Below are positions 42,181-54,580 of a stretch of DNA of 64,000 bases, piece by piece. Position numbers and translations under genes: made by a program. Position 1 is the first letter of the stretch; the number at the start of each line of letters is the position of its first letter. This DNA is from Epiperipatus broadwayi (Eukaryota > Onychophora > Udeonychophora > Euonychophora > Peripatidae). The stretch is from NCBI GenBank assembly GCA_028023455.1, contig JAQFVV010006470.1, forward strand, positions 310,001 to 374,000. The letters run 5' to 3'. Under the pieces are notes generated by a model, which did no database searches, was not told where the DNA came from, and saw only the letters and a program-made list of their open reading frames with translations.

Positions 42181-45100
42181 ATGCTTTTCTCTCTGGTAGC
42201 TGTTAATGTAAGAGGGTTAAACTCTCTCCAAAGAGTCTGTGCAATATCCAGTTGGATTGAAATATATAAACTGCATCTCTTTCTATGCACTGAAACCAAA
42301 TTATCGGTAAACTCTAACACCTCATCTGCAGGAGTTGAATTATAAATCACCATACTTCTTCTTTTCAATCAATAAACATACTATACTTAGACTCGCATAT
42401 GTGCATAACAACTTTATATAATCAAGCTTATACAATTAACATCCTAGTATACTTGTACAATCAACCGAGTCTCATTTATCAGCTAATTGCTAATATAAAT
42501 GCAATACTAGCTATCAATCTCTTTCCCACAGTCTTGATTGTGGATTTTAACATGCCATACTCTAAATTCACCTTCAAATACCTTCACCTACTCAATAAAA
42601 AACTAATGACTGGTGAAGGATTCTTCTCATCAGACTCTATCTCATATTATACTAGAAAAAAATTCATCATTAATTGATCTTGTATTTTACTCTCCAGATC
42701 TACATTTTTTAATTCAGCCATCTCTAATACCAGTAGTTTTCTCAGATCATATGGCTTTTACAGTCACTATTAAAATAGATATGTTTGTATTTGAAGTTCC
42801 ATTATTAACTAATACCACTAGATTGCTTCTCAAATCCAGTGCACCAGAAGCCATCCTCTCTGAGATTTACATTTATTTTAATATAGTTAATATACTCACT
42901 CTGCAGCCAGAAAAAGAATGGTTTAGCTTCATAAACATAATTACATCCACTATAAAACATTATACATGCAGAAATTCAACACCTACACATATGATGAAAA
43001 GACTGGAGTTGCTACACCAAAAAAATAGAAGCACACCAGCCAATACCATCTCTATTCCATCAATTCTACTTCTCAAGCAAGAATACAAACAAACATAACT
43101 AGTTCTGGTAGATTACATAGCTACCAAAAAAGCAAAATTTATTTTAAAAAAACATGCATAACTGGTCTAGAGACTACATATGCTGGGCACTAGGATATAC
43201 TAGTAAAAAACTCATGCCTACCTCAATTCTTCATAACTCAAAAACAATAACTGGAGAAAGAATGATTGCACTTTTGATTGACTATTTTAAAAATAAGCTC
43301 CAATCATGTCCACATCCTAACATGGCAAATCTCAAGCTTAACAATTTAATGGATAATCACAATATAACTAATGAAGAAATTTAAAATAAAATAAAAACAT
43401 ACCCTAATAGTGCACATTCTGTGACAAATGCAATCCCCAAATTTGTACTAGAACACCTCAATTACTTCACTGTACTGATAATTCAAAAGATGCTTAGCCA
43501 TCTTTTAAACCAAATACACATCATTCCACAGCTATACCCTACCTCTCTTGTTCCTTTTCTCAAAAAACCCATTCTTCCTACACTATTAAGCAATATCAGG
43601 CCAATTTCCACGACTCCACTGGTTATTAAAATAATTGAAGCATTAGTTAAAGACAAAATACAACCACTCATCCTGCAAAAGATATCCAAGTATCAATTCA
43701 CAAAGAAGGGAAGCTCCATCCCAAAAGCACTCTTTCTTTTCAGAGCCATTATTGGTCAAATCAGAGTGAATAAAAAGGCAGCACCAATAGTGGTCCAGCT
43801 GGATATTGAGGCAGCTTTTGACTCCGATAAGCTGTTAGAAGTACTTGAACAATACAACATCCCATTATCACTTAGATGCATTCTGGCAAATCTATTGTAC
43901 AATAGGTCCATTCATATTACATTGAATGGAAAATCATCTTTCAGTTTTGTTTCACACAGCTCCATTCCACAGGGCTCGCCACTTAGTGCTCTCCTATTTA
44001 TTTATTGCCACCTGTAGTTCTATCTCAAACTAATCTCCCTATAAACCACATATCCTTTATGGATGATATAGTAGTCTTTCTTCCTTCCAAGAAATATATA
44101 TCCATGCTAATGGACATTCTAAGCAAATATACACATTATTTCTCACTCAAGTTCAACACCAGCAAAATGGCAATTTGGAATATTCTTACAGGCAATCCTA
44201 ATAATTCACTGACTAAATCCCTCTCACACACCTTTCTGGGAATCCCTTTCCACCTGTCAGTAAATGCCAGAAAAATAGCCATTCAGAATCAACTAATGGT
44301 ATCAATTACTAAAATAATCAACTCTCTTACTAGGGCTTACATTTCAATACACAGTAAGACTACACTCATTAATATGTTAATATTATCAAAAATAAACGAT
44401 TACATGCCAGTTATTGGTTTTACCAAAGTTTTTATCAGAAAAATAAACTCATTATTTTGCCAATTGATCTGGAATAAAAAGGCCGTCTCAATAAGCATCA
44501 AGGATCTACATAAGCATAAAAAGTTTAATGGTTTGTCATTGCACTCAATAAATACCTTCTATTACCAAAGAATACATAATACTCTAATTAAAATAGCAAT
44601 CAATTTCCCTATTTTTCAACCATACTTAAAAATAGAACTAACTGATACACCCCCACATATCAAGAACAAGTTTATAAATCAACTATTACAACATATTAAC
44701 AGGAATCCAACAACAAACAAAGAGTTCAACACAAAGATCGATTATTGGACTGCACATCAAATTCTGAACAAGATTGACACTCAATTATCTCCCAATAGTT
44801 TTCTCAGTATAAGCAATTATTACTAAATATAAGTACTGGCATCTCGAACCAAAATATCTAGATTTCATGATTAATATCAATTTAGAAGCCTTGCCCATAA
44901 ATGAATTTCTTTCAAGAAGGATGCAATATTCAAAAATAGACCCTGTGTGCTTCATCTGCAATAGAGACGAAGAAACAATGAAATATTTTCTGCTGAACTA
45001 CTCATCACTGACAAAATATAGGTAACTGATCACCACAATCTCACACAACACTAGAATTTCCATCAATACCTTAATTGACAGTTTTTGAAGAGGTTTTTTC

Positions 45101-45300
45101 CAGACAATCAGGATTTCTACTTATTTGGTATTTACATTATGGTTCATTAGATGCGACTTTGTATTTAATCTCACTTCCCGCAAATTGGAGTCACTGTTTC
45201 TAAATAAATTGGAAAAAAAATAAAACTAGGGACCAGCTCATTGCTCCAATTGACATAGTGTCTGCCACCTGGCGTCTACTAAATCTTTAGCTGTAATCAA
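42181..45300 (+). pseudogene. LINE ORF2 (AP endonuclease, RT, C-terminal knuckle)
   Basis: It starts MLFSLVAVNVRGLNSLQRVC, the usual endonuclease start, with WIEIYKLHLFLCTETKL after it. The endonuclease end reads SSLIDLVFYSPDLHF and VVFSDHMAFTVTI (42650-42775). The RT reads LVPFLKKPILP, NIRPISTTPLVIKIIEALV, VVQLDIEAAFDS (about 43795) and SSIPQGSPLSALLF (about 43960), with FMDD at 44056-44067, then FHLSVNARKIAIQNQLM and the thumb. Near 44950 is CFICNRDEETMKYF, a C-terminal knuckle missing late residues. At least five frameshifts or stops break it. No RNase H is seen. Compared with the LINE at 17646 it is far better preserved. Confidence 0.85.
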
Positions 45301-45583
45301 ATTTAAATAAATGTAATCACCAAAAAAGAAAAATCAAAAATTGCTTCTACTCACTCAAGCAAAAAAAAACACCAATGTATAACAGCACAAAAACATTTAT
45401 GATTTAATAATCACACAAAACTTTTCTTTGGAATACATAAAAGAAAAAAATGTGATGCCAAACTGTAAAATCAAATTATGTATACTTTTCATTGGAAGAT
45501 CAAACCATATATACCTTTCATTGTAAACTCAGATCATGTATTTTTTATGTAAAATATATATGTAATAAATTTAATTTTAAATC
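45301..45583 (+). other. LINE 3' untranslated region
   Basis: AT-rich, non-coding, lying between the end of ORF2 and the trinucleotide tail. It contains ATGTAATAAATTTAAT near 45560 with an AATAAA-like signal. Confidence 0.5.
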
Positions 45584-45678
45584 TAGTAGTAGTAGTAATA
45601 GTAGTAGTAGTAGTAGTAGGAGTAGGAGTAGGAATAGTAGGAGTAGTAGTAGTAGTAGTAGCAGTAGTAGTAGTAGTA

Positions 45679-45750
<72 letters not shown>

Positions 45751-45760
45751 TCACAAGAAC
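45584..45760. repeat. (TAG)n array at the LINE 3' end
   Basis: About 175 bases of TAG/AGT units with AGG, CAG and AAT variants and a central CAG run. LINEs of several clades end in short tandem repeats instead of poly-A, so this is probably the LINE tail, later expanded. Frames read as poly-Ser, Thr or Leu are artefacts. Confidence 0.85.
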
Positions 45761-45875
45761 ATTGATGTAGATTGTATACATATATGATAATGATTAAGCT
45801 AAGTACCACTGTCTTAACACTAGAAAAGTAACTTGATTGCAAGAAGGCAAGCATTACTTAAAATATCTCCATTGT

Positions 45876-47340
45876 AAAGCATAAGGTGAAGACATATTAG
45901 GTGAAATAATTAATGGGAAATTATTACCTTTTATTATCAGGAGAATTATCTTTAGAATTAATAGGGGTAATTAGAAAATAAATCAGTAATTGAAAGCAGT
46001 ATGAAATTTAAAATTCACTGTTATATGTAAAAAAATAAAGGCAAATACAATCATTATATATTATTATTACTCCATGGCAGTTTTCATTCCCTAGTGAGTA
46101 AGAATTAAACAAGATTATATTCTATAACATCACAAAATTAGTAGATTATTTAAGGAATTTTTTATTATATGTTTAAAAAACATGGGAAAGCCATGGAAAT
46201 TATGTAAATAATGTAAATATTATTTCATTGATTTATATTTGATAATAAAAATTGTTGTTTTTAGAATAAAATTTTGTGTAAGTCTCAATGTTTTGTTGTT
46301 TACTACAATCTAGAAAATTCAAATCCAATCATGCACCAATACACTGTTATATATATATATATTTGGAGCATTATTTTATTAAATTACACCAGGTAAAATT
46401 TATGCAAATTGTTAATTTTCTAATCTTAAGTAGCACTGCCAAATTTATATTATCACTATTCCTCTAATCATTTTGTATATCTAAAGTATACATCATGAAT
46501 TATGGATATAGTGGGTGAACATAAAATCCTTTCCCCATCTGCTGTATTCAAACACCTTCCTAGATAAACTTCTTAGGGTTTTTTTTAGTTATTTATGTCT
46601 TTATAATATGTATTTCCACAATTTAATGTAAGCTTAATTATTAGAGCTTTAGTGTAAATGGACATTGACTATCTTAAAGTCAGCCATGGTCAACAACAGT
46701 GGTAATCATGGGAAAGAGTGCTTATCACCAATAAACCATAGCAATTTGTTTGACTTCCAGTCCTTATTGTTCTAAAACCATGAGAAGATATTATCATAAA
46801 AATAAATGATCTAGTATGATGAAAAATTGTGAGTAAAAGAGATAGTAGTACAAAAGTCACAAGAATGTGAGGATGATGAAGGGAAGTATCAAAAAGAAGG
46901 AGATGGGCACGGATCTATTTATTATCTGAAACAAAATTTTAATTGTGAATTTAAAGGCAATGGTTGAGGAGTTTGCTGAGATTAATATTTGTAATTGGAA
47001 TGGAGCTTAATGTTTCTTCTCTTAATAAATATGAGTTTCCAAGAGTCTTATTATATATTTTTTACTTCTCTCACAGTGTTTTCTCTGATTATTTATTAAC
47101 ACCTTCATTAGATATTGTTGTTAGAAATTATTAAATAATTTATTGAAACAAGGTTTAGCCTAAATATTTCATTGAATTTGCAATTAGCTGCCCTCACAAA
47201 TATTCTTATTAATATTTTATGCCATTGCCATCGTTCCTGAGGGAGGTTGTGTGAGAGATTGTGTTGGCAGTGGTGTAAATGATATCATATTTTAAAGATT
47301 AGAAGTGGCACTTGAGAGAAGATAGGTTGTTTGTGATGTC
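45876..47340 (+). repeat. LTR-like repeat X, copy 2
   Basis: Collinear with 25979-27681 apart from the (ATT)n expansion and small indels. It starts at the shared GTAAAGCATAAGGTGAA and loses similarity at about 47340, where a PLE fragment begins. It may be a solo LTR or the 3' LTR of the Ty3 element, separated by the nested LINE. Non-coding. Confidence 0.65.
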
Positions 47341-47712
47341 TTTGATTATGAAAAAAAAAACATGTAATATAAATTTAAATTTGATTTTGAAAATGTGAAA
47401 ATTCTTCATGAAGAGAGAAACCATAGTGAAATAAAAATTAAAGAGGCAATTTTTATAATCAAAAATAAAATGCATTTAATAAATTGACAAGCTGCTAACA
47501 TTAAAATATGAGATTTGTGGAATTGAAATTGATGATGTTTGCTTCCGCTTTTGTTTTTTGAATTTAATGGCATTAGAGGCAGGTTTAAAAAATTAACCAA
47601 AAGTACTTCTGCAGATTTAAGGATTGTTTGTAATAGTTTGTAAAACATTAAATTTATTATTTCAATTATAATTACGATTTTGTTTTAATTAATGGACATT
47701 TTATTTATTTTA
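47341..47712 (+). pseudogene. Penelope-like endonuclease C-terminal remnant E with tail
   Basis: The plus-strand frame reads VFDYEKKNM, stop, KFKFDFENVKILHEERNHSE, IKIKEAIFIIKNKMHLIN, stop, QAANIKI, stop, DLWN. It matches the C-terminal part of PLE GIY-YIG nucleases and remnant F at 11195-11490. The tail has GGCATTAGAGGCAGGTTTAA and AGTACTTCTGCAG, then ATTAATGGACATTTT before the TA array. An unrelated 80-residue frame on the other strand is a shadow. Confidence 0.65.
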
Positions 47713-47756
47713 CAGATATATATATATATATATGCAAGTATATAGATACATAATAT

Positions 47757-47760
<4 letters not shown>

Positions 47761-47802
<42 letters not shown>
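47761..47802. repeat. (TA)n microsatellite before the LRR exon
   Basis: About 40 bases of TA immediately precede AATTTTTTAG and the LRR start codon. If the exon is spliced, this lies in the upstream intron. Confidence 0.95.
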
Positions 47803-47806
<4 letters not shown>

Positions 47807-47819
47807 TTAGATAATCATT

Positions 47820-48384
47820 ATGAATACAGTTATTTTTATCCTTATTTGGTGCATAACTTTAAGCATTAGCATGAACACAACTTTTTTAAATGAATGCCCT
47901 CCACATGTTTCTTCAAAATGCTTCTGTAGTGATTTACGTGTTAACTGCTATGGACTTAAGGAATTAGTCGAATTTCACACATATATGGGTATTCCTCGCT
48001 CTCTTTCCTTTATTCATATTAATATTGTGGAATTGCAAAGACTTCCCAGACAAGCAATTGGTACAGTTCAAACAAAAATTCTATTAATTGAATCTCCTGA
48101 TCTCCAGAATATTGACGGTGATGCTTTTTTAGGACTTGATCCTATATTGGAAAGTTTAAGCATTATATGTGGAAAACTTCAACAAATACCACTACAATCA
48201 TTGCATTACCTGCCTTCTCTTCAGTACTTAAATTTAAACTATAATAAAATTACTGAAGTTACAAGTTTTGCTTTCTACCAACTAAATAATTTGAAAAGTG
48301 TAACTCTCATTGGAAATAATATCAGAACTGTTTATAGTGGAGCTTTTCATCTACCAAACTCATTGACTACAGTGGATATACATG
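47820..48384 (+). CDS. Exon of a secreted or membrane leucine-rich-repeat protein
   Basis: The only convincing host coding sequence. From Met 47820 it has a hydrophobic signal peptide (NTVIFILIWCITLSIS). A cysteine cap follows (ECPPHVSSKC, FC, VNC; Cys 26, 34, 36 and 43), matching the LRR N-terminal cap C-x7-C-x-C-x6-C. Then come leucine-rich repeats, clearest at residues 132-180 (LPSLQYLNLNYNKITEV, LNNLKSVTLIGNNIRTV). The frame stops soon after a good splice donor (CATG|GTAAGA, GT at 48385-48386), so the exon probably ends at 48384 in phase 1 with later exons elsewhere. TTTTTTAG just upstream (47803-47810) could be an acceptor for a 5' untranslated exon. The CPP...C.C cap resembles arthropod LRR proteins of the kind annotated as Oplophorus-luciferase non-catalytic subunit-like. 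The ligand or role is unknown. No downstream exon was found, so a gene fragment is possible. Confidence 0.7.
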
Positions 48385-48390
48385 GTAAGA
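48385..48390 (+). other. Predicted 5' splice site of the LRR exon
   Basis: GTAAGA follows the last conserved LRR codons (VDIHG). In-frame translation past it gives only nine residues before a stop. Confidence 0.55.
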
Positions 48391-48464
48391 TTTTGCACAA
48401 ACATATGTAAAATAACATTTTTTATATAAATGAAGAAGTTACAAATATATCAAATTAAGGTCAA

Positions 48465-48510
<46 letters not shown>

Positions 48511-48524
48511 AAATGATAAACAAA

Positions 48525-48762
48525 ACAAGTTATAAATTTTGTAACTAACATTTAGCTTCCATTTTATGATCACTAGATAAAGCTTTACCAATAGCTCCTA
48601 ACAAGCTTTGTTTACACAAATACCAAGAAAGGTAGAATTTAATATCTTTTTCATTGTCTCCACCTTCAGATCGTGGTTTCGAGATAGTTGGCTCACATCA
48701 GTGGAGGGTCTAGGTAAACAAAGCTTGTTAGGAGCTATTGGAAAAGCTCCATCTAGTGATCA
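48525..48762. repeat. Short foldback element related to the 57.6-59.4 kb array
   Basis: TAGCTCCTAACAAGCTTTGT near 48592 recurs as the reverse complement near 48717-48737. The outer parts GATCACTAGATAAAGCTTTA and AGCTCCATCTAGTGATC also pair. The interior CTCACATCAGTGGAGG and TCTCCACCTTCAGATCGTGG match the interior of units at 57730-57770. It lies between TA tracts. Confidence 0.8.
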
Positions 48763-48784
48763 TATATATATATATTTAACGGTA

Positions 48785-48868
48785 ATAAACTATCATAAAC
48801 AATGCTTAAATCCGCAGAAGTAATTTTAATTAATTTCTTAAACCTGCCTCAACTGCCATTAAAGTTTT
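48785..48868 (-). repeat. PLE tail fragment, inverted relative to remnant E
   Basis: On the minus strand: AATGGCAGTTGAGGCAGGTT, TAAGAAATTAATTAAAATTA, CTTCTGCGGATTTAAGCATT. The same tail is on the plus strand at 47560-47640 and on the minus strand near 11205-11255. With remnant E it brackets the LRR exon. Confidence 0.7.
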
Positions 48869-48899
48869 TGAATATATATATATATATATATTGATATAT

Positions 48900-50150
48900 T
48901 GTACCAGATTCAAATATGAGTTGTTCGAAACACCGGCCTCTTAGGCAGAGAAGAATATAATCAGAGAGTATGTATGTCCAAACGATAGCTATAAAATATA
49001 TAACTAGCATGACATTTCCAGGACATAACTACTTCTTGACTGTTGAATTCAACACCAAGTTCATTACACTTTTTTGTTTTGTATAAACATGTGCCAGTTA
49101 TTTATCCAGAAGAATAAACAACACACTCGGAACAATGGCCACTAATTCAATGCATAACTACCCATGACTAGCTCAGTCTATTTTAATCAATAACGAATTA
49201 TTGTTTCACAATAGTGGTGAAAAGAATTGACCGACAAATAAAGCTTAAGTTTTAAAGATAATTTATTTAATTAACACTTAATATACTAATTTTAAATACT
49301 CTTGTACATTTTAATAAAATAACACTGGTATTTATCTAATGATCATGCACATATTAACTCATACCCTCACATATATAATAATAGAGCATTAAAGAGTATT
49401 TGACATTTAGAACACACAAATTAATAGTTCATTTTTATGTGCTCTAGAGTTCATATAATTGAGCTCTTGGAGGATTCACATGAAGGTGATGGCTACTTTA
49501 AAAAGGAATATAAGAAAAAAAATGTTATTTACCTAGGGTTTTGAATGTGGACTTTTTACTGTTTGCTGCTTCTAATGAGATATCTCTAACCGATTAGATT
49601 TGAAGTTTTCCTGTGAAGAATTGATGGTTATTAGCTGGTATTATACAATTAGATATTGACAGAGATTCTTCAATCTGTTATGTAGACATTATTTTCATGG
49701 GATGGTTTTGCTATTTTACTGGACTTTAGGATAGAGACAACTGCATGTTTCCTATGGTTTTAACACTGCATTCTTGGTTGATTCATAATAACTGATCTGT
49801 TATCTGAACTGAATGACTGAACTGAACTCAACTGAATGTCTGATAAAATTTACTATTTATACATAAGGAATGTTTTTGTTTTCATGTTCGCCGGCAATAT
49901 CTGTTGTCGAAATTCCTTTCATTAGTAGCTAATCCTTTGGAGATAAGCTTTTTAATCCTGTTGTTTTTTTGCATTTGTGATTAGTAGCCCAACACAGAAT
50001 TTGTTGTTTTATATTTTTAATTAGTAGCCACCACTGTGTTTTTTAATTATAACTTTCATTTATTTTTTAATATTTAATACGCATTCATTTATTTATTATT
50101 TACAATCGCTCATATATATTTTACTATAAAGTTCACATTAATTTGTCATT
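48900..50150. repeat. R1 repeat copy 3, probable solo LTR, right end lost
   Basis: It begins TGTACCAGATTCAAATATGA after TA-rich sequence and matches copy 1 closely at first (CACCGGCCTCTTAGGCAGAG, CCAGGACATAACTACTTC). Similarity continues through TTTACAATCGCTCATATATA near 50100 and is lost at a (CA)n(TA)n tract (50153-50187). A minus-strand TATAAATAG lies at 49853-49861. Non-coding. Confidence 0.65.
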
Positions 50151-50151
50151 T

Positions 50152-50187
<36 letters not shown>

Positions 50188-50189
50188 TC

Positions 50190-53100
50190 TAACCCAGTCT
50201 TATTTATTATTATTATTAGAAATTTATATTCTTTCTAACTCTTTATTTTTAATAGTTTATTTTATTTGCACTTGTGACACTAATTTTTCTGGTCGTTGTT
50301 AAGGCAACCAAAATAAAAGCAACATATCCATTAATTTTCCAATATGATCTAAAATACTTTTCATATAATACAATTGTACATTCAATTTTCTTAAGCTATG
50401 CCACGATTGTAATAATAACAATAATTGATCACTTATTAATTTAAAGAATAATTATAATAATATTAATCTCAGGGTTCTTTGTTTCATGTAAGGAAATGCT
50501 CGGCAGTATTGTGTTGTCGCATATGACTGGCATTCTGGTTGGCTATAGGAAACATTTATTTTTACTTAAATTCAATGTGTCTTCATCTCTCATATCAACT
50601 GCTATATTATTTAAAGAGATGATAATTCTATTCAATAATGACGTATAATTTTGAATAACACAGCCTTTTTTTTTTTTAGAATCTCAGTCAGAATAATAAA
50701 AAGACAAGGGTGCTTTTTGTGTCCTTCCATCATCCATGACAACACAATAATATAACTAAGATTTATGACTTAGACAATTTAACTAAACGGGAATGGAATA
50801 ATGTGCAACCAAAGTTAATGGTTTGGGAATAAATTCATTTTTATACAAAGGTGAATGTTTAGTCTTAAGTTTTCAACTCCATAAATAATTATCATTAAAC
50901 TAAAATATAATGACATATTCCGATCTGCTTAACTTTATTTATCTGGTATATTAAGTTTTGAAGAATTTGGAATGATTTCGGACTCAAGAAAAGGTTTTGC
51001 AAATATTGTGCAAACACTTATATTTATCATATAAAAACAAAAAAAATGAATCTACAACAAATTTTAACAAGACTATAATTTATTATTATCACAAAAAAAA
51101 ATATATGAACATTTATTCAATAATCCCATAGTAATACAAAATTATAAAATATAACTGACATTAATCTGTATACTCTTTTGGTTATGGACTAGAGATTACT
51201 ACTTCTCCTGTATGCAATCATATGGATTGATTAACTAAAAGTACATTTCATTACCAATACATTGTTTATTAAATTTTGGTAACCTTGTAGAAGCTTTTAT
51301 TCAAAATTATTGACTAACTATTTTTTTTTTTAAATGATTAATCCCATCATATGCAATACACAAAATATTAAATTTATTTCTAATACATTTACTTTATTTA
51401 TGGTCTTTAATGGGATAACCTATTCTAATTATAGGCCAGCTATCAGAAGTTACACTTACCATCTTACATTTAACTTAATGCTAACTTAAGTTATGATATA
51501 AATTTTATTCATACATATAATTTTAAATATGAGTATTATTTAATTACTAACCAGAATTAAATATTGCATTTGAATATTCCTTCAGTAAATAAGCATTTTA
51601 AATTACGCAATTTTAATTACTTTCTCCATTGATTTACTTGTCAAATACTAGCAATATTTAGCAGCACAATACAGATATTGATCTTAGTTACTAACGCACT
51701 ATTTATACTAAAGTGGATCTTGAGGAACTAACACCTCCAATATAACCTTTATCTTGCCTGAACTTTCAAAATTAAGCACAATAATCAACACCTTCCATGG
51801 TGGAGCTATCTTTATTTTCACATGAGGAATATGGAATAACCACGAAGGTTTGTAAAGTAATCTACTACATTAAAATATTTTGGTGGTTTCTTGCCTCTTA
51901 CTTGGGCATACAACGAACACACACCAAATACAATCCTCTCCTGGGATTTAAACGAATGAAGCATACTAAATGCTAGATAAATTCTTGATCGTCCTATCTA
52001 TGAGAATCGATCACTTGGGCTATAAACATACCTGAACATTATATTTAAAATCTTCCTCTCATGGAAAACAAAGCTTTTGGGGAGATCATTTTTCATTCCA
52101 CAAAATAAATACATTATAATTATTACCTATTTGAATATTAAGCATATACCAATGCTATATCTGGGCAGGATAAGTAAATACACTGATTATAATAAACTTA
52201 TGTTACCGGGTATACTTTGATCAACATCTGAAATCAATGGACATCATAGAATAAAAGTATAATAATTTTAATTTTAATAAAGGAACATTCAAAAATAGTT
52301 GGTAGCATACTATCTTAAACTAAATAAAGTGGATGTGTTATTTAAGAATAATTAGGAATAAATTCCTCAATTAATACAGTATAAATTCGTTTCAACTTTA
52401 ACAAGAAATATTTTGTTATAGCATTTTTTTTTTAGTTACTTCTGATAATTTTCAATATTTATTTTAGCCCTTAAATATCTAAATATTTTTTTTTCTTTTA
52501 CATATCTAACATACAAAATTTCTACCTACAATTGTATGTACTAATTAAAACATATTTTATATATTTTTTTTTTTTTGTGTTAAATATCAACTTAACCTAT
52601 AATAATTATATTAAAACATACCTTTGTTATTACAAGGCTATTAAATATCACTTGACCATACAGACTTTAATCTATGTGATATAAAAAAATACATATCATT
52701 TATAACTTAGTTTTAAACAATCATTAATTAACAAGTGCATACTCTCTCATTAGAAAATGTTTTTCTGTTGAGCAATTGGTCCAGGTGAAGAGCTTTATCC
52801 AGTCGTATTTCACGAAGCAAGTTTAAAAACAATAAACGCATGGTATTATTTCCTTTAAATAAAAGTTTTCTCTTATTTTGTGCATTTAATAAATGAGGTA
52901 AAGAAACATATAGCAGAATTGAAGATTAATTCTTACTTGAATTAAACTACTACAATTTTGGGATCCACGAAAATAAAATATACATATTCTAACATAATGA
53001 ACAGTTTACTATAGACGATAAACATACACAATATTTTTTTTATTTTTTATTGACGATACGTATACTTATTAGCTAGCTTACTTATGGACGAAAATGCGCA

Positions 53101-54530
53101 ATTTTCCGAGAGATTATTATGATAATAACTGCAGTCAATTTACGTGTACATGAAGTTTTAATAATTCCAACTGATGTATAATATAATATATCATTTATTT
53201 TTATCATTAAGTCACTAAGATATTTGGTTTTGTTCCTACTTTAGGAATTATAAATTTTTTTTTTAACGGTAACTTCTCCGTAAGAATGCCCCTATATAAC
53301 TTTTCCTATATTTACTCTGAGAAAGTTTATATTTTGTTTTATTTTTTTTTTTAAATAAAATATACAGGTGCATAATTTAATCTTATTTATCATTATTATT
53401 ATTTCCAGACAATTCTTGGTGAATAAAACATATTTTAACGTATGTAACTACATTACTTGTAAAGGCAGACAATATTGAGAAAGAGCGCGAAAATGTTTCT
53501 AGTTGATTTTCCTTGGTTTCAAAATATTTCTTTCAATTATTATTGACATTTTCTTTCTATACCAAGAAAATATCAATAAATGACATAAAGTTAATAAATA
53601 ATTATTTCTCACTTGGAAATCATTTTTCTTCCTTAATTTAGATATAATAGAATTTTCCGTGACTCTTTTAGTTAATTCTGTCATTTTTGAACTTTAGGGT
53701 GAGACAATAAATTTTTAAGTATAAAAGGTCTTTAAATAGGTAGATGGCAAAGAAAATCAGGATATCTTATCAAAAAATTTTAGCCACACATTATATTATT
53801 AAAATGTTACTTTGATTACATTTCGTTCTGCAAAATAAAAAGGAAAAAAATGAGTTACCAAATTTCAGCACTGTTCCTTCCTTGAAAACTAAAAGCAGAC
53901 TATATTTTTCCAAAAAAAAAAAGATCTTGATTATGAAATTGGTTGTTTCATTTTGTTGTTGTTTTTTTTTTTTTTTACTTTAGCGACCTCTTCCAGAAAA
54001 ATAATCATTTGATTATAACATAAACAAAAGAAAGGAAAAACCTATTACAATCATATAGTTTTAGTATTATTTACCTGGATTACAAAGTAATTTGACAATA
54101 TAAAAAAAAATCATAAATACATTAAATTAACAATCAGTGATGTATAATTCTTTAAACATTATATATTTTTTTCTTTCTTTTTTTTTTTTTTTACAAAAAG
54201 AAATTACCAGAAGTTATTGTACTTTATGATAAGACACTCACCCACTCTCCCCTCTACCCATCCAAAATCAATTACTGTTTAGCTTTTATACCATATTAAT
54301 TTGCTCTAATTATTAATATCTCAATTAAATTATTCATGTTCTCTCTTTAAAATGACATTGAGTTATTAAATCTATTAATTATTCACCCAAAACATGCCAA
54401 AGTGAGTGAATAGCATACTTTATTAATCAATTATTACTACTGTTATTTTATCTTTTTATTTCTTTAAAGAATAGCATTGTTTTCCTGCAGAAATAATGCC
54501 AAGTAAACCAAGTGTCAATAACACTAGGTT
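50190..54530. other. AT-rich intergenic DNA, little recognisable
   Basis: No gene, terminal repeats or tandem arrays of note. Many T and A homopolymers occur. A less AT-rich patch at 51720-52080 gives a broken minus-strand frame (ILNIMFRYVYSPSDRFS, stop, IGRSRIYLAFSMLHSFKSQ, RGKKPPKYFNVVDYF) of unknown origin. Confidence 0.45.

Positions 54531-54577
<47 letters not shown>

Positions 54578-54580
<3 letters not shown>

Noticed and set aside
45492-45854. Ser-, Thr- and Leu-rich reading frames
   Set aside because: They cross the trinucleotide tail of the LINE and have no conserved sequence.
47406-47648. 80-residue minus-strand frame
   Set aside because: It is the shadow of PLE endonuclease remnant E on the plus strand.
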